Part shown: positions 39,527-50,268 of the stretch, piece by piece
Layout: every line of letters starts with the position of its first letter
How positions within the stretch are numbered: the first letter of the stretch is position 1
Assembly: GCF_017792025.1 (NCBI RefSeq)
Contig: NZ_CP046956.1
Span: 3,906,001 to 3,970,000 of the forward strand
From: Sediminibacillus dalangtanensis
GTDB taxonomy: Bacteria > Bacillota > Bacilli > Bacillales > Amphibacillaceae
DNA: 64,000 bases
Direction of reading: 5' to 3'
Notes under the pieces: generated by a model
The model's database searches: none
Seen by the model: only the letters and a program-made list of their open reading frames with translations
What the model was told of the DNA's origin: nothing
Translations under genes and position numbers: made by a program

Positions 39527-39860
39527 TACCTAGAAGAACAACTAATTTTTTGCAGGAAAACATTCAAAGGATAGATTGGATTGCTATCGTATCCATTTAC
39601 CACCCGGAAATGCTTCTTGGAGAACGTACTAGTTGAATGGAAAAAGGGAAGAATGGGGCATCGATCAACGGAGAGAACAAGCTTAGAAACCTCCCCAATC
39701 CATGGAGGGTCACTGTCTCACGGGATTTCAATCGAAGGCCCTCACAGGTTTACCACCATCCCGCTAATAACCTTGAATCTGCAGCAATGGATTGGCAAAA
39801 GACTTCGAGGCGGTCTGCGCAGGAATCACTAGAAAGACGTAAAAACCTTTTTCTTACCTA
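39527..39860. other. Non-coding stretch between the DnaA boxes and the jag terminator
   Basis: Open frames here lack ribosome-binding sites and protein-like composition. I see no gene or recognised repeat. Confidence 0.4.
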
Positions 39861-39903
39861 GTAAAAAAGTCCGACTGTCATTTAATCGACAGCCGGACTT
39901 TTA
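39861..39903 (-). terminator. jag terminator
   Basis: AAAAGTCCGGCTGTC pairs with GACAGTCGGACTTTTTT across an 8-nt loop on the minus strand, ending in a T tract right after the jag stop codon. Confidence 0.9.
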
Positions 39904-40527
39904 TTAAGAATAGGATGGTTTGATGACTACGTGCCGGTTAGGTTCCACGCCGGCGGAAGTAGTGATTACCTTTTTATGTTGCTGTAATGCTGTATGAATG
40001 ATTTTTCTTTCATAAGAAGGCATCGGTTCCAGTGTGACTTCTTTATGGGTGTTAACGGCTTTGTCTGCCATTCTTTTAGCGAGATTGATCAGCGTTTCTT
40101 TTCGTCGGCCGCGATACCCTTCTGCATCCACTACTACGGTATAACGTCTTTCTGCGTAACGATTTAGTACGAGTTGGACCAAATATTGCAATGCGTTCAA
40201 CGTTTGTCCACGTTTCCCGATTAGTATGGCAATTTTATCGCCGGAAAGATCGAAGGTTACTTGTTTGTCAGTGACAATCGTTTCGACATCCACCGTTGCC
40301 CCTAATGCTGCGATAATCTCCTTTAAATAGGCTTCCGTTTTTTGTATCGGGTTTTGTGCCACGGATACTTTGACAATTGCCGGTTTAGAACCGAAAATTC
40401 CCAGGATTCCTTTTTTGCCTTCATCAATAATATTCAGGTCAACTTGGTCCCTTGAGGTGTTTAACTGCTTCAATGCTGATTGGACCGCATCTTCAACTGT
40501 TTGTCCAGTAGCAGTTACTTGTCTCAC
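39904..40527 (-). CDS. jag: RNA-binding protein KhpB (Jag/EloR, SpoIIIJ-associated)
   Basis: The 207-residue protein has a Jag-N domain (1-50: RQVTATGQTVEDAVQSALKQL), a KH domain (about 75-140; GxxG loop IGKRGQTLNALQYLVQ) and a C-terminal R3H domain (about 145-205; ERKIIHTALQQH). KhpB binds RNA with KhpA and affects elongation and cell length in relatives. It starts with GTG, whose G is also the last base of the yidC stop TAG, so the two are tightly coupled. Confidence 0.95.
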   Translation of the reverse strand: MRQVTATGQTVEDAVQSALKQLNTSRDQVDLNIIDEGKKGILGIFGSKPAIVKVSVAQNPIQKTEAYLKEIIAALGATVDVETIVTDKQVTFDLSGDKIAILIGKRGQTLNALQYLVQLVLNRYAERRYTVVVDAEGYRGRRKETLINLAKRMADKAVNTHKEVTLEPMPSYERKIIHTALQQHKKVITTSAGVEPNRHVVIKPSYS

Positions 40528-41309
40528 TATTTCGTTCCTCCTGTTTGAGCATCCTTATCCTTCATCATCGGCTTTCTGATGAAAACTGTCTGGGCTACCA
40601 TGAAGATGTTACCGACTACCCAGTACAAAGCCAGTGCCGACGGGAAGAAAATAGCTACGACACCAATCATGATCGGCATCATGTAAAGCATCATCGTCAT
40701 TTGCGGCATCATCGCATTTTGACTTGTATTCGTACCTGACATCATCAGTTTTTGCTGCAGGAAGGTCGCTCCGGCAGCCACGATCGGCAGGATATAGAAA
40801 GGATCCGGTTCGCCTAACTGAAACCAGAGAAAGCTATGCTCTTTGATTTCCGCAGTTCTCATGATCGCCTGGTAGAAGGCAATCAAGATCGGCATTTGCA
40901 CGATTAACGGCAAACAGCCTGCAAGCGGATTGACGCCGTTTTTCTGAAACAATTCCATTGTCTCCTGCTGGAGCTTCTGCTGTGTATTGGCATCTTTCGA
41001 ACTATATTTTTCCCGTACTTTTTGCAATTCCGGCTGAATATCCTGCATCGCTTTCGAGCTTTTCAGCTGCTTGATATTCAACGGCAGTAAAACCAATCGG
41101 ATTAAGATGGTAACTAGAACGATCGAAAGACCGTAATTTTCATTAAACATATTCGCTACATAGGTGATTAGCTGAGACAAAGGCCATACAAACCAGTTAT
41201 TCCAAAAGCCATCGCTTTCTGCTGTGATATCCTGGTTAACCTGTGTACACCCGGAAAGCAAGCCTAGTACTAGTGTCAAGGCCATTAGCAATAAGACCTT
41301 TTTACGCAA
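40527..41309 (-). CDS. yidC: Membrane protein insertase YidC (SpoIIIJ)
   Basis: This 260-residue YidC/Oxa1 insertase is made as a lipoprotein (leader [21 protein letters not shown], lipobox LLSGC). Five membrane helices follow, including the hydrophilic-groove Arg in [16 protein letters not shown] (about residue 72) and [19 protein letters not shown]. It inserts membrane proteins alone or with SecYEG; the SpoIIIJ form is needed for sporulation in B. subtilis. It is encoded between rnpA and jag, as is standard. Confidence 0.96.
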   Translation of the reverse strand: MRKKVLLLMALTLVLGLLSGCTQVNQDITAESDGFWNNWFVWPLSQLITYVANMFNENYGLSIVLVTILIRLVLLPLNIKQLKSSKAMQDIQPELQKVREKYSSKDANTQQKLQQETMELFQKNGVNPLAGCLPLIVQMPILIAFYQAIMRTAEIKEHSFLWFQLGEPDPFYILPIVAAGATFLQQKLMMSGTNTSQNAMMPQMTMMLYMMPIMIGVVAIFFPSALALYWVVGNIFMVAQTVFIRKPMMKDKDAQTGGTK

Positions 41310-41405
41310 TATACTTCCTCCTTACTTCTCTATCATCATCGATGTTAGTTATCTAATAGTATTCTATCATGTATCTTACAGGTCTTCTATATAAAATAGA
41401 GCAAC

Positions 41406-41747
41406 CTACCTGACAAGCAGCCTTGACTTAGACAAAACATGCGTCAGGCTCTTTTTAACCTGGTGAAAATCCATGTCCTTCGCAGGCTTGCGGGCGATGA
41501 CAATAATATCGTATGAAACCGCCACCTGCTCGTCCAACTCGAGAATGGCCTGCCTCAGATAGCGCTTTATCCGATTGCGAACCACTGCATTACCGATTTT
41601 CTTGCTTACGGATAAACCAACGCGGTAATGCTCCTGTCCTGGTTTGGCAAGATAATAAATAACCAGCTGCCGGTTGGCAAATGATTTTCCTTTTTTAAAT
41701 ACAAGTTGAAATTCTTCGTTTTTCTTCAAACGGTACGCTTTTTTCAT
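41406..41747 (-). CDS. rnpA: Ribonuclease P protein component
   Basis: The 113-residue basic protein assists the RNase P RNA in tRNA 5' maturation. It begins [26 protein letters not shown] and has the RNR signature [15 protein letters not shown]. It lies downstream of rpmH and upstream of yidC. The gap to rpmH is about 310 nt, with no gene and no clear terminator apart from the rpmH one. Confidence 0.96.
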   Translation of the reverse strand: MKKAYRLKKNEEFQLVFKKGKSFANRQLVIYYLAKPGQEHYRVGLSVSKKIGNAVVRNRIKRYLRQAILELDEQVAVSYDIIVIARKPAKDMDFHQVKKSLTHVLSKSRLLVR

Positions 41748-42031
41748 GTAAAATCTCCTCCAACTGAAGGTAGCACTGGGCAGACTTCAGAGGATCAGTG
41801 AAATAATCGGTGATCTGCAGGCAAAGAAAAACCGCCGCCTTATTAGGGAAAAGCAGCCGATCCTGCCTTCTATCGTTTCCGGAATGACGGCAGAAAAAAC
41901 GTGCTCTACAGCATTATCCAGAAAAAGGGCCATGTTTATGTAAAGTTAAAATACATCAGAAACAGGTGGTAAAGCCTTTTTTCTGTCTATACTGTAGATA
42001 AAGCATTCGAATTTTTCTGCCTAAAGTGGAA
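41748..42031. other. Spacer between rnpA and the rpmH terminator
   Basis: About 285 nt with no ORF of coding character. Several short complementary GC-rich blocks (for example GGCAGGATCGGCTGC near 41865 and CTGCAGATCACCGAT near 41810, read on the minus strand) suggest a structured leader for rnpA, but I cannot assign a known motif. Confidence 0.35.
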
Positions 42032-42057
42032 AAAAGACCACTGAAAATCTCAGTGGC
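42032..42057 (-). terminator. rpmH terminator
   Basis: GGCCACTG pairs with CAGTGGTC across a 7-nt loop on the minus strand and is followed by six T, touching the rpmH stop codon. Confidence 0.85.
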
Positions 42058-42192
<135 letters not shown>

Positions 42193-42249
42193 CTATAACA
42201 CACCTCCCTGAGGATGAAAAAAATTCTTCTAATCAAGACAGTCCCATTC

Positions 42250-42279
42250 ATTATACGGAATAGAGGTTTCATCTGTCAA
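42250..42279 (-). promoter_or_regulatory. rpmH promoter
   Basis: On the minus strand perfect -35 TTGACA (42279-42274) and perfect -10 TATAAT (42255-42250) are 18 nt apart, about 60 nt before the rpmH start. Confidence 0.8.
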
Positions 42280-42423
42280 CTTGTTTCAGACAATCCGCCC
42301 TCCCAACCTTTTCCAGGATCCCCTGCCTTCCTCTGGTGGTTTGACCATCTACACATTTAACATAAACTGCGCAGTAACTGGAATGGCAAGTTCCATTGTT
42401 TATTCAAAAAAAGCGTCAAGCAA

Positions 42424-42545
42424 CACTTCGGTAGCATCCTTCGCTTTCCGCGGGCAGGGCTTCAGCTAACTTGGTAAAGAAAAACCCTTTACCAAGTGGA
42501 TCTTCAGCTCGCGCTTTTCCCGTTGGAGTCTGCGCATGCTACCTG
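42424..42545. repeat. Palindromic repeat family R1 variant
   Basis: The ends CGGTAGCATCCTTCGC and GCGCATGCTACC are roughly complementary. Inside are GCTTTCCGCGGGCAGGGCTTCAGC, an arm TTGGTAAAG/CTTTACCAA, and CTTCAGCTCGCGC with CCCGTTGGAGTC, the R1 module order. It lies in the rpmH-dnaA spacer. Confidence 0.65.
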
Positions 42546-42787
42546 CGCTAAGAAGCATGCAGATTAGCGTAAGCGCAGAAACCTTTTCCCTCGAGTTCCA
42601 ACAAGACATCTTAGGAAGCATGTAGTTCTCTTTATAAAAATAGTTGAGGGTTCCGTCTTTTCTCGGTTCTCTTGGACTTTCTTTTTGTTTTCCTAGCTAT
42701 GTCTTTTGATAAGACATTTCTTGTAATACCAAGTGAATCAAGAAAAAAACGTCTAATACACTCGTTTATAAACAGGAAACTGTTCTA

Positions 42788-42905
42788 GCTGTGGAAATAC
42801 CCGAAGACTCCTGCGGGAGGAAAGGCCTCGGCGAGATCCCGCAGAGCTTTAGCTCGAGGAAGCTCACCAGCCGCCCGCGGAAAGCGCAGGGTATTTCCGC
42901 AGCGC
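42788..42905. repeat. Palindromic repeat family R1, complete copy
   Basis: The ends GCTGTGGAAATACCC and GGGTATTTCCGCAGC are complementary. Internal CTCCTGCGGGAGG, GATCCCGCAGAG and CGAGGAAGCTC blocks form further stems, and GCCGCCCGCGGAAAGCGCAG closes the element. The partial copy at 24747-24785 shares its end. Confidence 0.8.
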
Positions 42906-43136
42906 CGTAATCCAACTCAATAAAATAAATGTAAGTAGTTAGGAAGATGAATTCAAACTATGTCGCAGTTTATATCCACACCAAAGGATACACTCACATT
43001 ATAAAAACTCAAACGCCTTCGGTTCGGTCATCGCTTTACCACTGTTATATTACAAACTGTTATGACACAGCTATTTCCGACCAACTGCCTTCCTCTATCT
43101 CCCTATCCCGATTCCACTTTTGACAGTTATCCACAT

Positions 43137-43467
43137 AGCTTGTACACTCTTTTTTCATGAACAAATATTTTTCCACATCGGTTATCGACAAATTAATCAC
43201 AAAATATAGTGCTGTGGATAGTTTTTGTCTACAACCTGTAGTTTTTGTGGATAACTGTCGAAAAACCATTGCGCCATCCCGATTTATTTGGTATTATATT
43301 TGTGTTTTAACAGTTGAAAACTAACCAGCTGAAATATTTTTATCCACAGATTGTGGATAGTGTGTGGACATTTACACACATGCTTGTTTTTAAAGTTATC
43401 AACAACGTTGTGGAGTACTTCGATAATCGGATCTATCCCCTGTAACGACCGTATCTTTTTATCCACA
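43137..43467. other. oriC, DnaA-box cluster upstream of dnaA
   Basis: Four perfect boxes occur: TTATCCACA at 43137-43145, 43340-43348 and 43459-43467, and TGTGGATAA at 43246-43254. One-mismatch boxes lie at 43179, 43192, 43213, 43352 and 43396, in AT-rich DNA. The last perfect box is about 10 nt before a TATAAT at 43478-43483 (probable dnaA -10), which fits DnaA autoregulation. This is the incAB-type half of a Bacillus bipartite origin. Confidence 0.9.
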
Positions 43468-43579
43468 TTTACTTCGTTATAATTCTCATACCTTTCGATC
43501 TTTCTCCCGATAATCGATTCAAGAAAGATTGCGAGAGGTTTTTTATTTCTCTTAACTTAATGAAAGGGGTGACGACGGG

Positions 43580-44935
43580 TTGGAGAACATCCAAGAGTTA
43601 TGGACAAACACGCTGAAATCCATCGAACAAAAAATTAGCAAACCCAGCTATGATACATGGTTGAAAAATACCAAAGCAGACCAATTGGACGATGATACAT
43701 TAGTCATTTCGGCTCCAAACGAGTTCGCTCGGGACTGGCTGGAAAGCCGTTATACCAATTTGATTTCCGATGCTTTATTTGAAGTTACCGGTGCCGAATT
43801 AAAAACCAAGTTCATCATTCCTGAAACAGTTCACGAGCCGGACGACGTCAAACCGCCTGTTAAAAAGGTTCCTGATATCAAAAACAACGATAATGATGGG
43901 GAATCACCAAAATCAATGCTAAATTCGAAGTACACATTCGATACATTTGTAATCGGATCTGGAAACCGGTTCGCCCATGCTGCTTCCCTTGCTGTGGCAG
44001 AAGCCCCGGCCAAGGCATACAACCCGTTGTTTATATACGGCGGTGTTGGATTAGGAAAAACCCACTTGATGCATGCGATCGGCCATTATGTATTGGACCA
44101 TAATCCAGCTGCCAAAGTGGTCTATTTGTCTTCTGAAAAATTCACGAACGAATTTATCAATTCCATTCGTGACAATAAGGCAGTGAACTTCCGGAACAAG
44201 TACCGTAACGTCGATGTGCTACTAATCGATGATATTCAGTTTCTTGCCGGAAAAGAACAAACCCAGGAAGAGTTTTTCCATACCTTTAATACCTTGCATG
44301 AAGAAAGCAAGCAAATTGTGATTTCCAGCGACCGTCCGCCGAAAGAAATTCCGACATTGGAGGACCGTCTTCGTTCCCGGTTTGAGTGGGGATTGATTAC
44401 AGACATCACCCCGCCGGACCTGGAAACCAGAATTGCCATTTTGCGCAAAAAAGCCAAAGCGGAAGGTTTAGATATTCCGAACGAAGTCATGCTTTATATC
44501 GCCAACCAAATTGACACCAATATCCGTGAACTGGAAGGTGCACTAATCAGAGTGGTTGCCTATTCTTCTTTGATCAACCAGGATATCGATGCTTCATTAG
44601 CTGCTGAAGCCCTGAAAGACATCATTCCGAGCTCCAAGCCAAAGGTAATTACTATTGACGGCATTCAGGAAATTGTCGGGGAACGTTATAACGTAAAACT
44701 GGAGGATTTTGCGGCAAAAAAGCGGACAAAATCTATTGCTTTTCCCAGACAAATTGCGATGTATTTAACAAGGGAATTGACTGACTACTCTTTGCCTAAA
44801 ATCGGGGAGGAATTTGGAGGACGAGATCACACAACGGTTATCCATGCCCATGAAAAAATTTCAAAAATGATCAGCCAGGATAACCAATTGCAAAAAGAAA
44901 TCGAGGAAATAAAAGAACAGCTTAAATCTCTATAA
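43580..44935 (+). CDS. dnaA: Chromosomal replication initiator DnaA
   Basis: The 451-residue AAA+ initiator comprises N-terminal domain I (1-85), a short acidic linker (about 90-115), an ATPase domain with Walker [15 protein letters not shown] and Walker [15 protein letters not shown], and C-terminal domain IV with the DnaA signature [15 protein letters not shown]. It starts at TTG 43580 (MENIQELW) behind AAAGGGGTGA; the rare TTG start may limit translation. It lies between the two DnaA-box clusters. Confidence 0.98.
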   Translation: MENIQELWTNTLKSIEQKISKPSYDTWLKNTKADQLDDDTLVISAPNEFARDWLESRYTNLISDALFEVTGAELKTKFIIPETVHEPDDVKPPVKKVPDIKNNDNDGESPKSMLNSKYTFDTFVIGSGNRFAHAASLAVAEAPAKAYNPLFIYGGVGLGKTHLMHAIGHYVLDHNPAAKVVYLSSEKFTNEFINSIRDNKAVNFRNKYRNVDVLLIDDIQFLAGKEQTQEEFFHTFNTLHEESKQIVISSDRPPKEIPTLEDRLRSRFEWGLITDITPPDLETRIAILRKKAKAEGLDIPNEVMLYIANQIDTNIRELEGALIRVVAYSSLINQDIDASLAAEALKDIIPSSKPKVITIDGIQEIVGERYNVKLEDFAAKKRTKSIAFPRQIAMYLTRELTDYSLPKIGEEFGGRDHTTVIHAHEKISKMISQDNQLQKEIEEIKEQLKSL

Positions 44936-44983
44936 AACAGCACTTTTTTCTTCTTAATTTTAATAATGGGAGCTGTCCTTCTG

Positions 44984-45150
44984 TTTTCCACATGTGAATA
45001 ACGTGAATAACCATACAAACTTACTAACAGTCTATCCACAACCGGATAGGCTTCGTTTCCGGAGAAGATTTCGAGTTATCCACATAATCACATGCCCTAT
45101 TACTATTACTACGATTTTTTTATTAATAAAATATATATAATATACTTCCC
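44984..45150. other. oriC, dnaA-dnaN spacer with unwinding region
   Basis: It contains DnaA boxes TTTTCCACA at 44984 (one mismatch), CTATCCACA at 45032 (one mismatch) and perfect TTATCCACA at 45076-45084. After a short GC-containing spacer comes CCTATTACTATTACTACGAT (45096-45115), a run of DnaA-trio-like triplets. An A/T-only stretch to about 45145 follows. This is the layout of the B. subtilis incC/DUE. Confidence 0.85.
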
Positions 45151-45165
45151 CTAGGAGGATTATTG

Positions 45166-46308
45166 ATGAAATTTGTAATTCAGCGTGATGAATTGATGAA
45201 TAGTGTACAACATGTCATGAAAGCTGTATCTTCCAGAACGACCATTCCAATATTGACGGGGATCAAAGTCGAAGCAGGAGAAGAAGGCATTAAATTGACG
45301 GGAAGTGATTCTGATATATCAATCGAATCCTTCATTCCACGAGAAGAAGACGGAATTGTTTACGTAGAGCAAATAGAACAAGGCAGTGTTGTATTGCAGG
45401 CTAAGTATTTTCCCGATATTGTCCGTAAACTTCCGGAGAAAACAGTGGAGATCGAAGCAGATGAACATTTGAAAGTCACTATCCGTTCTGGAGGATCAGA
45501 ATTCCACTTGAACGGACAGGATGCGCAAGAATATCCACAGCTGCCCCAGCTTCATACAGAAGACAGCTTTGAGTTACCCACAGATTTATTGAAAAATCTG
45601 ATCAAACAAACCGTTTTCGCAGTATCGACTGTGGAAACGCGTCCGATTCTGACTGGCGTGAATATGAAGGTGGAAGAAGGTCACTTAAACTTTATCGCTA
45701 CAGATAGTCATCGCCTGGCATCGAGAAGAATTCCATTGGATGAAGCTAATTCCCAAGTTCGATTTTCAAGTGTCGTCATCCCCGGTAAAAGTTTGATTGA
45801 ATTGAACAAAATACTGGAAGGCAGCGAGGACTCGATTCAAATCAGTGTAACGGAAAATCAGGTATTATTCCGGACAAGGCATTTGTATTTCCTTTCCCGT
45901 CTGTTGGACGGAAACTATCCAGAAACGTCCCGGCTGATTCCAGAGCAAAGCAAAACAATTGTCCACAGTGCCACAAAAGAGCTGCTTCAATCGATCGACC
46001 GTGCTTCTCTTTTGGCGAAAGAAAGCAAAAACAATGTGGTTCGGCTGATGACAAAAGAAAACAATCAAGTCGAAATAAGCAGTAACTCCCCTGAGGTAGG
46101 AAATGTGACAGAGGATGTTGCCGCCCAATCTATCGACGGGGAAGAGTTAAAAATCTCCTTTAGTGCCAAATATATGATGGATGCATTAAAAGCAATCGAC
46201 AATGATCAGGTAAGAATTGAATTTACCGGTGCTATGCGGCCCTTCATTATCCGACCGATCGAAGATGATCAAATTCTGCAATTGATTTTGCCTGTAAGAA
46301 CATACTAA
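45166..46308 (+). CDS. dnaN: DNA polymerase III beta sliding clamp
   Basis: The 380-residue clamp has three repeated domains and starts MKFVIQRDELMNSVQHVMKAVSSRTTIPILTG. It includes TDSHRLASRRI and the C-terminal MRPFIIRP and LILPVRTY that line the partner-binding pocket. ATG 45166 follows AGGAGG; a TTG directly before it is a less likely start. A terminator follows. Confidence 0.98.
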   Translation: MKFVIQRDELMNSVQHVMKAVSSRTTIPILTGIKVEAGEEGIKLTGSDSDISIESFIPREEDGIVYVEQIEQGSVVLQAKYFPDIVRKLPEKTVEIEADEHLKVTIRSGGSEFHLNGQDAQEYPQLPQLHTEDSFELPTDLLKNLIKQTVFAVSTVETRPILTGVNMKVEEGHLNFIATDSHRLASRRIPLDEANSQVRFSSVVIPGKSLIELNKILEGSEDSIQISVTENQVLFRTRHLYFLSRLLDGNYPETSRLIPEQSKTIVHSATKELLQSIDRASLLAKESKNNVVRLMTKENNQVEISSNSPEVGNVTEDVAAQSIDGEELKISFSAKYMMDALKAIDNDQVRIEFTGAMRPFIIRPIEDDQILQLILPVRTY

Positions 46309-46328
46309 CTTTAGAAAAACACATTTTT

Positions 46329-46368
46329 TAAACTCTTGCCGGAGTATTCTGGCAAGAGTTTTCCCTTT
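46329..46368 (+). terminator. dnaN terminator
   Basis: AAACTCTTGCC pairs with GGCAAGAGTTT across an 11-nt loop, followed by TCCCTTTTA, about 25 nt after the dnaN stop. Confidence 0.75.
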
Positions 46369-46505
46369 TATAATTGATTTTTGGCAGGATATTCTCTGCA
46401 ATGAGAAGGAAAACTAACGGATACCGCACTAGCTTTTGGATGGCGCTTTTCATATTCCGAAATGTTTAGTAAAATAAAAAGAAGGCATAAAAGTCAGGTG
46501 ATAAC

Positions 46506-46727
46506 ATGAACGAAGAAATTGAAATCAATACAGCGTATATTCAACTAGGTCAGTTTTTGAAACTGGCCAATATTTTGGAAACCGGCGGTATGGTAAAATT
46601 GTTCCTAGCCGATTATCAAGTTTTGGTGAACGGTGAGCCGGAAAATCGCAGGGGAAGAAAATTATATCCCGGCGATTTGGTTGAAATAGAGGAAGTTGGT
46701 TCTTTTACTGTGGCTAAGCAAAAGTGA
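46506..46727 (+). CDS. rlbA: S4-domain RNA-binding protein RlbA (YaaA)
   Basis: This 73-residue protein is made almost wholly of an S4-like RNA-binding domain (IQLGQFLKLANILETGGMVKLFLADYQVLVNGEPENRRGRKLYPGD). In Bacilli it is always between dnaN and recF and is linked to ribosome assembly. It starts at ATG 46506 behind TCAGGTG. Confidence 0.93.
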   Translation: MNEEIEINTAYIQLGQFLKLANILETGGMVKLFLADYQVLVNGEPENRRGRKLYPGDLVEIEEVGSFTVAKQK

Positions 46728-46767
46728 CGGTTTTTCCTCATGAACCAGGAGAAGAAAGGGAATTCGG

Positions 46768-47880
46768 ATGCATATTAACCAACTAGCCCTTAAGAATTAC
46801 CGGAATTATGAGCAAATGCAATTAACCTTTGATGATAAAATCAACGTCATAATCGGCGAAAACGCCCAGGGCAAAACGAACTTGATGGAGGCTATCTATG
46901 TATTGGCCTTCGCGAAATCGCATCGGACGCCGAGAGACAAAGAACTTGTCCAATGGGAGAAAGAATATGCTAAAATAGAGGGGAGTGTCACAAAAAGAAA
47001 CAGAAGCTTCCCCCTGGAAATCATCATCTCTTCCAAAGGCAAGAAAGCCAAGCTGAATCATCTTGAGCAGCGGCGCTTGAGTGACTATATCGGAGCGATG
47101 AATGTGGTCATGTTCGCACCGGAAGACTTGAACCTTGTGAAAGGCAGTCCACAGGTCCGCAGGCGCTTTATCGATATGGAAATCGGACAAATTCAGCCCA
47201 CCTATATCTATCACTTAGTTCAATACCAAAAAATCGTTAAACAACGCAATCATTTGTTAAAAAGTTTACAAAGAAAGCAGCAGACCGACAGAACGATGCT
47301 GCAAGTGTTGACAGAGCAGCTGATTGAGCATGCAGCCTTTATCATAGAAAAACGATTTACCTTCCTGGAACTGTTAAGGAAATGGGCCGATCCCATCCAC
47401 CAGGGAATCAGTCGCGGGATTGAACGACTCGAAATTAACTACCAGGGCACGATTGAGGTATCAGAAGACAGTAATAGGGAAAAAATAACAAGTATGTACC
47501 AGCAGCGTTTTGTGGAAGTGGAAGACAAAGAAATTGAACGAGGGACAACGCTTGTTGGACCTCACCGCGACGACCTGCTGTTTCTTGTCAATGGCAAAGA
47601 TGTGCAAACATACGGCTCACAGGGACAGCAGCGCACCACTGCTCTTTCATTGAAACTGGCTGAAATAGAGCTGATTTACAATGAAGTCGGTGAATATCCT
47701 ATCCTGCTGCTTGATGATGTACTTAGTGAACTGGATGATTACCGTCAATCTCACTTGCTGAACACGATACAGGGAAAAGTACAAACTTTTGTATCGACCA
47801 CCAGTGTGGACGGCATTAAACACGAAACATTGGAAAAGGCAGAACTATTCCACATTGAAAATGGAAAACTCGTCACGTAG
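46768..47880 (+). CDS. recF: DNA replication and repair protein RecF
   Basis: The 370-residue SMC-like ATPase loads RecA at gaps. It has the N-terminus [12 protein letters not shown], Walker [16 protein letters not shown], the signature [18 protein letters not shown] and Walker [15 protein letters not shown]. It is preceded by AGGAGAAAGG and starts 41 nt after rlbA. Confidence 0.97.
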   Translation: MHINQLALKNYRNYEQMQLTFDDKINVIIGENAQGKTNLMEAIYVLAFAKSHRTPRDKELVQWEKEYAKIEGSVTKRNRSFPLEIIISSKGKKAKLNHLEQRRLSDYIGAMNVVMFAPEDLNLVKGSPQVRRRFIDMEIGQIQPTYIYHLVQYQKIVKQRNHLLKSLQRKQQTDRTMLQVLTEQLIEHAAFIIEKRFTFLELLRKWADPIHQGISRGIERLEINYQGTIEVSEDSNREKITSMYQQRFVEVEDKEIERGTTLVGPHRDDLLFLVNGKDVQTYGSQGQQRTTALSLKLAEIELIYNEVGEYPILLLDDVLSELDDYRQSHLLNTIQGKVQTFVSTTSVDGIKHETLEKAELFHIENGKLVT

Positions 47881-47895
47881 AAATGGGGGAAAACG

Positions 47896-48180
47896 TTGTT
47901 TATTCATATTGGAGATGATAATGTCATTCGTTCGGAGGAGGTGGTCGCTATTATTGACCACCAGATTGTTGCTTCCTCAACGATTAATGAGCAAATGCTT
48001 TTCAATCAGCGCAAAAACAAAAACGTGCTGGACCCCTCGGAAGAAGGGACGAAATCAATTGTTATCACAACAAATCATATTTATTATAGTCCCTTATCCG
48101 TGCTTACTTTGAAAAAGCGGGCGAGCATGATTTCAACGATTAGTAAATTAGAAGACTACTCGGAGTCTTTTGAAGAATAG
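47896..48180 (+). CDS. remB: RemB (YaaB), extracellular-matrix regulator-like DUF370 protein
   Basis: The 94-residue protein reads MFIHIGDDNVIRSEEVVAIIDHQ and ends with NHIYYSPLSVLTLKKRA, typical of RemB. RemA/RemB of B. subtilis affect biofilm matrix genes; RemB's own DNA binding is less clear. It starts at TTG 47896 behind GGGGGA, 15 nt after recF and 33 nt before gyrB, in the usual recF-remB-gyrB row. Confidence 0.9.
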   Translation: MFIHIGDDNVIRSEEVVAIIDHQIVASSTINEQMLFNQRKNKNVLDPSEEGTKSIVITTNHIYYSPLSVLTLKKRASMISTISKLEDYSESFEE

Positions 48181-48212
48181 AAACCAAAGGATCAAACCCT
48201 TGAGAAGTGTAG

Positions 48213-50138
<1,926 letters not shown>

Positions 50139-50268
50139 TGTAAGAGTTTTTCAGGAAACGAGATAGAGTAACATATGCAGAGACGGATATACATGGAATC
50201 CTGTACCCCAACAATTTTGGATTTCCATAGCCCAGTCTCTCTTCCTCATTTTGATAGGAGGTAATCCC

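Noticed and set aside
39581..39861. Overlapping plus-strand frames of 74-83 codons in the jag-mnmE gap
   Set aside because: No ribosome-binding site, no protein-like composition, and the frames run into the jag terminator.
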